From Sulfurospirillum sp. (lineage in GTDB: Bacteria > Campylobacterota > Campylobacteria > Campylobacterales > Sulfurospirillaceae), in contig JALSLU010000083.1 of NCBI GenBank assembly GCA_026988125.1, positions 1 through 52,509 on the forward strand: a DNA stretch of 52,509 bases. Reading direction: 5' to 3'. Below the pieces are notes generated by a model. It was given only the letters and a program-made list of their open reading frames with translations. It did no database searches and was not told where the DNA came from. Below, in pieces: positions 40,108-48,342 of the stretch. The position numbers and the translations under genes were made by a program. Position 1 is the first letter of the stretch; every line of letters begins with the position of its first letter.

Positions 40108-40428
40108 TTAAACACCATCTGGTAATCTATAATTATTTTTTTTGATCAATTCAGCTCTCTTTTTTGCTTCCTCTTTTATCTTTGAAAATTTGTATTCTTT
40201 TCTATCAGCTACAAAAATTGCAAAATCTGGACAGTGCAACTCACAATCATAGCATCCAATACAATCTTGAGGAGCAATTATTGTTATCATTGCACCAAGA
40301 GTTGAACTTGGCTCAGGTCTCATAGCAAGAACACCTGCAGGACAAACAGAGACACAAACATCACATGCTTTACATCTCTCTTCATCAACCCACACAGCTG
40401 TATCTTTTGGGGCTGTTACTACACTCAT
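40108..40428 (-). CDS. oorD: 2-oxoglutarate:acceptor oxidoreductase ferredoxin-like delta subunit
   Basis: Two 4Fe-4S motifs CKACDVCVSVCP and CIGCYDCELHCP. Confidence 0.94.
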   Translation of the reverse strand: MSVVTAPKDTAVWVDEERCKACDVCVSVCPAGVLAMRPEPSSTLGAMITIIAPQDCIGCYDCELHCPDFAIFVADRKEYKFSKIKEEAKKRAELIKKNNYRLPDGV

Positions 40429-40456
40429 ACTTTTTCTCCTTAATTCTTAAATTTAA

Positions 40457-40462
40457 ATTATA
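40457..40462 (-). promoter_or_regulatory. -10 element (TATAAT on minus strand) upstream of oorDABC
   Basis: ggTATTATAATTT on the minus strand in the sucD-oorD gap, about 30 nt before oorD; AAGGAG Shine-Dalgarno follows. Confidence 0.5.
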
Positions 40463-40506
40463 ATACCAAGTTTATATTAAAATTAACTCTTTTAGAAGTT
40501 AAAAAT

Positions 40507-41379
40507 CTATTTTTTCAAAACTTCTGCTACTTTTTTACCTATCTCAGCAGGACTTACAACTACATGAACGCCAGCTTTTTCCAAAGCTTCCATCTTTTCC
40601 TTTGCAGTTCCAGCGCTTCCACTCACTATTGCTCCAGCATGTCCCATTCTTTTTCCTTTTGGAGCAGTCTGTCCAGCTATAAAAGCTACTACAGGTTTTG
40701 TTATATTCTTTTTGATAAATTCTGCTGCTTGAATCTCTAAATCACCTCCAATTTCACCTATCATTACGATAGCTTCAGTTTCTGGATCCTCTTCAAACAT
40801 AGGAAGAAGTTGTTTATAGCTAAGACCTATTATAGGGTCGCCTCCAATCCCAACTGCAGTTGTGATTCCAAAACCCTCATTACACACTTGATTTGCTCCT
40901 TCGTAGGTCAATGTACCAGACTTGCTAATAAGTCCTACATTTCCCTTTTTAAATACCATTCCGGGCATAATTCCTATCTTGCATTCCTGCGCAGTAATAA
41001 TTCCAGGGCAGTTAGGCCCTATTGTTTTCATACCATTTTTTATTGCATACATTTTTGCAAACATCATATCTTTTACTGGAGCTCCCTCAGTAATTATGAC
41101 CGCTAACTCAATACCTGCATCAGCTGCTTCCATTATTGCATCAGCTACAAATGCAGGAGGAACAAAGATCATACTCACTGTTGCTCCAGTTTGCAAAACT
41201 GCATCTTTTACAGTGTTAAAAACTGGTTTCCCAAGATGGGTTTGTCCACCTTTATTTGGAGTAACTCCACCTACTATTTTAGTGCCATAGGCTAAGCATT
41301 GCTCAGCGTGAAAAGTACCCTCTTTTCCGGTGAAACCCTGAACTATAACTTTTGTATCTTTATTAACTAAAATGCTCAT
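40507..41379 (-). CDS. sucD: succinyl-CoA synthetase alpha subunit
   Basis: [58 protein letters not shown]. Confidence 0.98.
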   Translation of the reverse strand: MSILVNKDTKVIVQGFTGKEGTFHAEQCLAYGTKIVGGVTPNKGGQTHLGKPVFNTVKDAVLQTGATVSMIFVPPAFVADAIMEAADAGIELAVIITEGAPVKDMMFAKMYAIKNGMKTIGPNCPGIITAQECKIGIMPGMVFKKGNVGLISKSGTLTYEGANQVCNEGFGITTAVGIGGDPIIGLSYKQLLPMFEEDPETEAIVMIGEIGGDLEIQAAEFIKKNITKPVVAFIAGQTAPKGKRMGHAGAIVSGSAGTAKEKMEALEKAGVHVVVSPAEIGKKVAEVLKK

Positions 41380-42551
41380 TACAACTCTCCTTTAGCCGCT
41401 AAAACTGCTTTTTTTGCACCATCGCCTAAGTCTGATGCGGTTATGATATTTTTAATTCCGGCATTTTGTAAAATCTCAGCGGCCTCTTTTGCATTTGTTC
41501 CATCCAATCTCACAACAACAGGCACATGCACATCTACTAATTTCGTAGCTTCCAAAATACCATTTGCAATTCTATCACATCTAACTATACCACCAAATAT
41601 ATTTACAAAAATTGCTTTTACATTTTTATTTTTTAAAATAATCTCAAACCCTTTAGCAACCGTTTGAGCATTTGCTTTTCCTCCAACATCTAAAAAGTTT
41701 GCTGGAGTTCCTCCCATATAGTTGATTGTATCCATAGTTCCCATTGCAAGACCAGCTCCATTCACCATACAACCAATTTCACCATCAAGAGCTACATAGC
41801 TAAGTCCATACTCACTAGCCTCTCTCTCATCTGAATCCTCTTCACTCAAATCTCTCATAGCTTCAATTTCTGGGTGTCTGCCAAGAGCACTATCATCAAA
41901 TCCCATCTTTCCATCTAATGCTATAAAGTCTCCACTACCTGTTTTCACAAGAGGATTTATCTCTATAAGTTCTGCATCATTTTCCATATAAACTCTATAC
42001 AATGCAGAAGCAAATTTTATAAACTTTCCAACCTGCTCTTTAGGCAACCCTAGCCCAAAAGCCAACTCTCTTCCGTGAAAGCCTTGAAAACCTATTGTTG
42101 GATCTACTGCTACTTTTATAATTTTTTCTGGTGATTCTTCAGCAACCTTTTCTATCTCCATTCCACCCTCTGTTGAAGCCATAATTACGGGCATCTCTTT
42201 TGCTCTATCTAGTACAACACCTAAATAAAGCTCATCTGCAATATCAACACCCTCTTCTATGTAAACTTTTTGTACTAGTTTACCTTCTGGTCCAGTTTGA
42301 TGAGTAACTAAAGTCATACCTAAAATTTCACTAGCATACTTTTGAACCTCTTCAATACTTTTAGCAACTTTTACACCACCACCAAGACCTCTTCCTCCAG
42401 CATGAATTTGAGCTTTAACTACCCAAATATTTCCTCCTAATTTTTTAGCATTTTCAACAGCCTCTTCAACTGTTGTTGCTAAAAGCCCTCTAGGAACCGG
42501 AACATTGTATTTAGAAAAAATTTCCTTAGCTTGATATTCATGTACATTCAT
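41379..42551 (-). CDS. sucC: succinyl-CoA synthetase beta subunit
   Basis: [65 protein letters not shown]. Confidence 0.98.
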   Translation of the reverse strand: MNVHEYQAKEIFSKYNVPVPRGLLATTVEEAVENAKKLGGNIWVVKAQIHAGGRGLGGGVKVAKSIEEVQKYASEILGMTLVTHQTGPEGKLVQKVYIEEGVDIADELYLGVVLDRAKEMPVIMASTEGGMEIEKVAEESPEKIIKVAVDPTIGFQGFHGRELAFGLGLPKEQVGKFIKFASALYRVYMENDAELIEINPLVKTGSGDFIALDGKMGFDDSALGRHPEIEAMRDLSEEDSDEREASEYGLSYVALDGEIGCMVNGAGLAMGTMDTINYMGGTPANFLDVGGKANAQTVAKGFEIILKNKNVKAIFVNIFGGIVRCDRIANGILEATKLVDVHVPVVVRLDGTNAKEAAEILQNAGIKNIITASDLGDGAKKAVLAAKGEL

Positions 42552-42594
42552 ATAATCTCCTATAAATTTTTATTTTAAATTTTACTATATGCGC

Positions 42595-43155
42595 TTATTT
42601 TACTTCGTATTGTTCTCTGCCTATTTTATATAAATCCTGCCCATACGAATCATTTATAACTGTCAGAGGAAAATCAACAACCTCTAGTTTTCTTATTGCC
42701 TCAGGACCTAACTCAGGATAAGCTATAACCTCTGCACTCTTAATCTGTCTAGCTAGTAGTGCTCCTGCACCTCCTGTAGCTCCAAAATATATAGCTTTAC
42801 ACTCCTTACAAGCATCAATCACCTCTTGATTCCTTTTTCCTTTTCCAATCATACCTTTTAAACCCTTTTGTCTTATCAAGATAGGTGAGTAAGAATCCAT
42901 CCTATACGATGTAGTTGGTCCTGCGCTTCCAATTGGGTCACCTGGTTTTGGTGGTGTTGGTCCAACAAAGTATATTACTGACCCTTCAATCTCAAAAGGT
43001 AATTCTTTACCATCGTTAATTAAATCAACTAATTTTTTATGAGCTGCGTCACGAGCAGTATATATTGTACCACTAAGATAGACTATATCACCAGATTTTA
43101 ACTGCTCAACATCACTATCACTAAGAGGTGTTGTTAAATAATAGGTTTTACTCAT
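42595..43155 (-). CDS. class I fumarate hydratase beta subunit (two-subunit type)
   Basis: GDIVYLSGTIYTARDAAHKK, YFVGPTPPKPGDPIGSAGPTTSYRMDSY, GKGKRNQEV. Confidence 0.93.
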   Translation of the reverse strand: MSKTYYLTTPLSDSDVEQLKSGDIVYLSGTIYTARDAAHKKLVDLINDGKELPFEIEGSVIYFVGPTPPKPGDPIGSAGPTTSYRMDSYSPILIRQKGLKGMIGKGKRNQEVIDACKECKAIYFGATGGAGALLARQIKSAEVIAYPELGPEAIRKLEVVDFPLTVINDSYGQDLYKIGREQYEVK

Positions 43156-43164
43156 ATCTCTCTC

Positions 43165-44016
43165 CTATAACTTTATAGTGGTGTGCCTACTGCTGTGACA
43201 CTGAACATTTACTGAAACTGGAAGACTTGCAATATGGCAAGGGTTTGCCTCTATGTGCACTCCAAATACTGTTTGGGTACCGCCCATTCCCATAGCGCCA
43301 ATTCCTAGTTTATTCAACTCTATTACAAGTTCATCCTCCATCTCTCTTAAAACTGGATCCTCATTTACGCTGCCTAGTTTTCTAAAGAGCGCATGTTTAC
43401 TTGATATTACAGCTTTTTCAAAAGTTCCACCAATTCCAACTCCAACAGTCAATGGAGGACAAGGATTTGGTCCTGCATTACTTATAACCTCTTTTACATA
43501 ATCAATTATGCCTTGTCGTCCCGCAGCTGGAGGTAAAACTGTTGCTCTACTTACATTTTCACTACCACCACCTTTTGCAGCATACTCAATTTCAAGCTCA
43601 TCTCCCTCAACTAAATCAAAGTGTATTATTGCAGGAAGATTGTAACCAACACTATCTTTTAGGTTTTCTCTGCTATCCCACTTACATGTAGAAGCTCTTA
43701 AATAACCCTCTTTATATCCCTTTTGCGTACCTTCATTGATGGCATCTTTTAATGTTCCACCAACTACTTTTACATCCTCCCCAACACGAACAAAAAAGAC
43801 TGCCAATCCAGTATCTTGACACAAAGGTTTTTGCTCATCTGAAGCAATTTTGGCATTTTCTAAAAGCTGTCTAAGAACTTCTTTGGCTACAGGGCTCTTC
43901 TCATTTTCAAAAGCCTCTTGCATCTTTTGCAATGCATCTTTTGGAAGATTTGTTCCGCTATATATTATGCAATCTCTAATAGCTTTTACAATATCTTCAT
44001 ACTTAATCTCTCTCAT
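43165..44016 (-). CDS. class I fumarate hydratase alpha subunit (two-subunit type)
   Basis: PLCQDTGLAVFFV, GGGSENVSRATVLPPAAG, NPCPPLTVGVGIGGTFEKA, GAMGMGGTQTVFGVHIE. Confidence 0.94.
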   Translation of the reverse strand: MREIKYEDIVKAIRDCIIYSGTNLPKDALQKMQEAFENEKSPVAKEVLRQLLENAKIASDEQKPLCQDTGLAVFFVRVGEDVKVVGGTLKDAINEGTQKGYKEGYLRASTCKWDSRENLKDSVGYNLPAIIHFDLVEGDELEIEYAAKGGGSENVSRATVLPPAAGRQGIIDYVKEVISNAGPNPCPPLTVGVGIGGTFEKAVISSKHALFRKLGSVNEDPVLREMEDELVIELNKLGIGAMGMGGTQTVFGVHIEANPCHIASLPVSVNVQCHSSRHTTIKL

Positions 44017-44020
44017 ATCT

Positions 44021-44971
44021 TTACTCCTCGAAAAAATTGCTTTTTTTTAGTGTATTGAGTAGATTATTTACTGACTCTACACTTTTAGCAAAAAGCCTCT
44101 GTTCGTTAAGATTTAATGGTAGCTCAACAATCTCTTCAACGCCATTCGCACCCAACACTACAGGAACACCATTTATGGTATCACTATAGCCATACTCGCC
44201 CTCCAACAAAGTTGCACAAGGGTAAACAGATTTAGAATCTTCTAAAATAGCCTCAACCATTTTAACTGCCCCATTAGCTGGAGCATAGTATGCTGAAGTG
44301 CCCATGTAACTAACAATTTGAGCTCCACCATGTCTTGTTTTTTCTATGATTTCTTCTATTTCAAATTTACTTAGCAAATCTTCCAATGCAACACCATTCA
44401 CACTTGAGTATCTAGGAAGTGGAACCATATCATCCCCATGTCCTCCCATAACACTTGCTCTTACTTGACCAAAGCCAAAACCAAGTTTTTCAGATATCAA
44501 AGTCTCCATTCTAGCACTATCTAATATACCAGCCATCCCAACAACTTGATTTTTTGGATAATTACCAACTTTTAAAGCTACATAAGTTGTTGCGTCAAGT
44601 GGATTTGTAACAGTTATAACGATGGCATCCGGAGCATTTTTTCTAACTTTTTCTACTATCTCTTTAATGATTTTAGCATTAATCATAAGAAGATCATCTC
44701 TACTCATACCTGGTTTTCTCGGAACTCCTGCAGTTATAACCACTACATCACTATCTTTTATCGCTTCATATTCACAAGAAGCACTTATGGTAGTATGGCT
44801 TCCCTCTGGTGATGTCGCTTGTGTAATATCTAAAGCCTTTCCTTTAGCTAGACCCTCCACAATATCAACCAAAACTATCTCTCTGCAACTCTTCCTCATA
44901 GCAAGCCAATAACAAACGGTTGCACCAACATTTCCTGCTCCTATAATAGCAACTTTTTTTGCTCTTAACAA
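44021..44971 (-). CDS. mdh: malate dehydrogenase
   Basis: KVAIIGAGNVGATVCYWLA, ITAGVPRKPGMSRDDLL, VTNPLDATTYVALK, MAGILDSARM, MGGHGDDMVPLPRYSSVNG. Confidence 0.96.
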   Translation of the reverse strand: MLRAKKVAIIGAGNVGATVCYWLAMRKSCREIVLVDIVEGLAKGKALDITQATSPEGSHTTISASCEYEAIKDSDVVVITAGVPRKPGMSRDDLLMINAKIIKEIVEKVRKNAPDAIVITVTNPLDATTYVALKVGNYPKNQVVGMAGILDSARMETLISEKLGFGFGQVRASVMGGHGDDMVPLPRYSSVNGVALEDLLSKFEIEEIIEKTRHGGAQIVSYMGTSAYYAPANGAVKMVEAILEDSKSVYPCATLLEGEYGYSDTINGVPVVLGANGVEEIVELPLNLNEQRLFAKSVESVNNLLNTLKKSNFFEE

Positions 44972-45021
44972 ACAGACTCCTTTGTATTGTTAAGAGGGGA
45001 ATTAATTTATCCCCTCAAAAA

Positions 45022-47193
45022 TTATATGTTATTTATGATAGCATTGAGCGTAGCACTAGGTCTCATAGCCTCTGCTGCTTTTTTATCATCTGGCTTAAAG
45101 TATCCTCCTATATCTTTTGCCTGACCTTCTGCATTTTTTAACTCCTCAAGGATTTTTGCTTCATTATCAGCCAACTCTTTTGCAACTTTAGCAAATTTAT
45201 CATCACTCTTACCAAGAGCTTCTGCCCAGTATCTTGCTAGGTAGTAGTGACTAGCTTTATTATCAGGCTCACCACACTTTCTACTTGGCTCTTTTGAGTT
45301 GTCAAGGTATGCTTCATTGGCACTATCTAGCGCTTCACAAACTGCTTTAACTTTTTCATCACCAGTTTTATTATAAATCATTCTTAAAGACTCAGCAAGT
45401 GCTAAAAATTCACCTAGTGAATCCCATCTTAAATGACCCTCTTTCAAGAATTGCTCAACATGTTTAGGTGCACTTCCTCCAGCACCTGTTTCAAACAATC
45501 CTCCACCAGCTAAAAGTGGAACTATACTCATCATTTTAGCACTAGTTCCTAGCTCTAAAATTGGGAATAGATCAGTTAAATAATCTCTTAAAACATTTCC
45601 TGTAACAGAGATAGTGTTTAATCCTTTTCTTATTCTTTTTAGTGAGAATTTCATTGCTTGCTCAGGAGCCATTATGTGAAACTCTATAGGATCTTTCTCT
45701 AAATGAGGTGGTAGGTACTCTACTACTCTTTTAATTAAGTTTGCATCATGAGCTCTATTTGAATCTAGCCAAAAAACAATTGGATCGCCAGTTAATTTTC
45801 CTCTTTCGTGTCCTAATCTTACCCAATCTTTAACTGCAACATCTTTAACCTTATATAATCTCCAAATGTCACCCTTTTTAACACTGTGGCTCATTAGGAT
45901 ATTGCCATCGCTATCTTTAACATCCATAACACCATCTTCTGGAATCTTATATGTAAAAGGGTGCGAACCATACTCTTCAGCTTTTTTAGCCATCAATCCA
46001 ACATTACTAACATGGCCCATAGTAGATACATCAAACTGTCCATTTACTTTACAATCCTCAAGCATCTTGCTATACATTCTAGCATATGTTCTATCTGGAA
46101 TAACAGCAACACACTCTTGAAGCTCTCCATCTTTATTCCACATTTTTCCACCCTCTCTTATTACAGGAGGCATAGATGCATCAATGATAATATCATTTGA
46201 GAAGTGTAGGTTAGTTATACCTTTGTCACTATCTACCATAGCTATGTTTGGTCTATTTTCATAAACTTTTTTAACAGCCTCTTTTATCTCATTTTGCTTA
46301 TCTTCTGGAAGTTTTTGAATTTTTGCTTCAAAATCACCCATTCCTAAGTCAGGATTAAACCCAACACTCTCTAAATCATCTTTATATTTCTCTAAAACAT
46401 CACTATAATAGCTCTTCACCGCATGACCAAACATAATTGGATCACTTACCTTCATCATTGTAGCTTTTAAATGAACTGACCAAAGAAGATCATTCTCTTT
46501 TGCATCATTGATTGTTTTGTTTAAAAATGAATCAAGCTCACAAGCACTTAAAAAAGATGATGAAACGATTTCTCTATCTTCGACATCTAAAGTTTGCAGG
46601 CATTTTCCATTTAAATTAATGCTAAGTGTATCGTTTTTACTCATTATTACAGATTGCTCATTTGCATAGAAATCATTTTTTTCCATATGGGCTACATAAG
46701 CTTTACAATTATCACTAAATGGTTTTAATCTATGTGGATTCTTTTGAGCAAACTTTTTAACTGCAGTTGCAGCTCTTCTATCGCTATTTCCCTCTCTTAA
46801 AACTGGATTAACAGCACTTCCTAAACAGGTTGCATACTTTGTTTGAATCTCTTTTTCTTCTTCATTCTTAGGCTCTTCTGGATAATCTGGCAAGTCAAAA
46901 CCTTGCTCATTAAGTTCAGCTATACAAGCCTTAAGCTGAGGAATTGAAGCAGATATATTTGGAAGCTTTATGATGTTTGCTTCTGGCTTTAAAACTAGCT
47001 CTCCTAGCTTTGCTAACTCATCATCCATTTTTCCCATAGCAGCTAAAACTCTACCTGCAAGTGAAATATCACTCAACTCTACTTCAACATTTGCCTCTTT
47101 TAAAAATTTCTCTACTATTGGAAGTAAAGAATAAGTTGCTAAAGCTGGTGCTTCGTCTATCTTAGTCCAAACAATTTTTGAAACTGGCGCCAT
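45022..47193 (-). CDS. icd: monomeric NADP-type isocitrate dehydrogenase
   Basis: 723 aa; KIVWTKIDEAPALATYSLLPIVEKF, GSAVNPVLREGNSDRRAA, VIPDRTYARMYSKMLEDCK, FETGAGGSAPKHVEQFLKEGHLRWDSLGEFLAL typical of monomeric IDH. Confidence 0.96.
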   Translation of the reverse strand: MAPVSKIVWTKIDEAPALATYSLLPIVEKFLKEANVEVELSDISLAGRVLAAMGKMDDELAKLGELVLKPEANIIKLPNISASIPQLKACIAELNEQGFDLPDYPEEPKNEEEKEIQTKYATCLGSAVNPVLREGNSDRRAATAVKKFAQKNPHRLKPFSDNCKAYVAHMEKNDFYANEQSVIMSKNDTLSINLNGKCLQTLDVEDREIVSSSFLSACELDSFLNKTINDAKENDLLWSVHLKATMMKVSDPIMFGHAVKSYYSDVLEKYKDDLESVGFNPDLGMGDFEAKIQKLPEDKQNEIKEAVKKVYENRPNIAMVDSDKGITNLHFSNDIIIDASMPPVIREGGKMWNKDGELQECVAVIPDRTYARMYSKMLEDCKVNGQFDVSTMGHVSNVGLMAKKAEEYGSHPFTYKIPEDGVMDVKDSDGNILMSHSVKKGDIWRLYKVKDVAVKDWVRLGHERGKLTGDPIVFWLDSNRAHDANLIKRVVEYLPPHLEKDPIEFHIMAPEQAMKFSLKRIRKGLNTISVTGNVLRDYLTDLFPILELGTSAKMMSIVPLLAGGGLFETGAGGSAPKHVEQFLKEGHLRWDSLGEFLALAESLRMIYNKTGDEKVKAVCEALDSANEAYLDNSKEPSRKCGEPDNKASHYYLARYWAEALGKSDDKFAKVAKELADNEAKILEELKNAEGQAKDIGGYFKPDDKKAAEAMRPSATLNAIINNI

Positions 47194-47358
47194 TTAATCT
47201 CCTTGAATTTAAAGTTTATGATAGTACTATATAGATTAATTTCTTTTAACATTTTTAAACAAAAGATTTTATTTATATAATTTTAAATTTTGTGTAATTT
47301 TAACTTTAAGTGTAATGAAACTATCTGTTTTATGAATTTATTTTAAGCTTTATTTAAG

Positions 47359-47409
47359 GACACCTTTAAAAAAAACTAGCTCTTTGTGCTAGGGTTTTTT
47401 AGAGGTGTC
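47359..47409 (-). terminator. Rho-independent terminator of mltG with long nested inverted repeat
   Basis: Minus strand CTAGC-ACAAAGA-GCTAG-TTTTTTTT, extended outward as GACACCT...AGGTGTC; the mltG TAG stop lies in the stem. Confidence 0.85.
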
Positions 47410-48342
47410 TTTAATATTTAAAAGATGTCTTTTATAGTTTTTTGAGAAGATATGTTTGCCATTTTTCCCTCTTACAAAGTAGAGATAATCGGTTTTTTTG
47501 GGAAAAATGGCTGCTAAAATTGCCTCTTTAGATACACTACATACTGGACTAGGAGGTAAACCTTTGAATTTGTAAGTATTGAACTTTGTATTGTCCGATT
47601 TAATCCTTTTAGGTGTAACTTTTATATGCGAATACTTACCATAATTAAGTGTTCCATCCATTTGTAACTTCATACCACGCTTTAACCTGTTGTAAATAAC
47701 AGATGAAATTATTGGCATCTCTTGAGTATTTGCTGCCTCTTTTTGAATTATGGAAGCAATTATTAGATACCTATACCAACTTTTTTTATTGTATGTTCTA
47801 AAAATTTTTATTGCCATCTCTTTATGAAATTTATATGCATAGCTCAGAAGATAAACAATCAAATGTTTCTGACTGATACCCATAGGTATATGATAGGTTT
47901 GTGGAACAATGTAGCCATCTCTTAAAGGACTTAAATCAATATAATATCTCATTAATTTTTCATAAGAGAGAGAGTACTTTTGTGAAATTTGCTTTAAAAA
48001 TATCTCTATAGTCTCTCCAGGAATCAAAGTGATCTCATTTAAAGCTGCCTTTGAAGTGGCCAATTTATACAAAAAATCTCCCCTGCTTAATCTATTTTCA
48101 CCTATGTTTATCCATCCATATTGTGGTTTTCCTATAAAAAAGAGTATATACTTATCTACCGTTGGAGAGAGATTAAACTTCTGCTTTGTTAAATATGTTA
48201 TAATCCCACCTATAGAGCCTTTTGGGATATTTACAACCTTTGTAGAGATGATTGGTTGAGAGAGATAAAATATAAGTGAAGCCATGATTATAAGCATAAC
48301 ATCTAAAGTTATAAAAAGTATTTGGACTCTATTTTTAATCAT
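47389..48342 (-). CDS. mltG: endolytic murein transglycosylase MltG/YceG-like
   Basis: IIASIIQKEAANTQEMPIISSVIYNRLKRGMKLQMDGTLNYG; FKGLPPSPVCSVSKEAILAAIFPKKTDYLYFV. Start uncertain: the ORF runs to 48405, other ATGs at 48342 (keeps the TM), 48297 and 48285. Confidence 0.88.
   Translation of the reverse strand: MIKNRVQILFITLDVMLIIMASLIFYLSQPIISTKVVNIPKGSIGGIITYLTKQKFNLSPTVDKYILFFIGKPQYGWINIGENRLSRGDFLYKLATSKAALNEITLIPGETIEIFLKQISQKYSLSYEKLMRYYIDLSPLRDGYIVPQTYHIPMGISQKHLIVYLLSYAYKFHKEMAIKIFRTYNKKSWYRYLIIASIIQKEAANTQEMPIISSVIYNRLKRGMKLQMDGTLNYGKYSHIKVTPKRIKSDNTKFNTYKFKGLPPSPVCSVSKEAILAAIFPKKTDYLYFVRGKNGKHIFSKNYKRHLLNIKDTSKKP

Noticed and set aside
44039-44049. Homopolymer T tract at the mdh 3' end as a phase-variation locus
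   Set aside because: Short A/T runs are common throughout this AT-rich window, and mdh is a housekeeping gene; no evidence of contingency function.
40810-46200. Plus-strand ORFs opposite the TCA cluster (40810, 40922, 41443, 43253, 43850, 44622, 45866, 45961)
   Set aside because: Mirror translations of conserved enzymes with no independent start signal or family.
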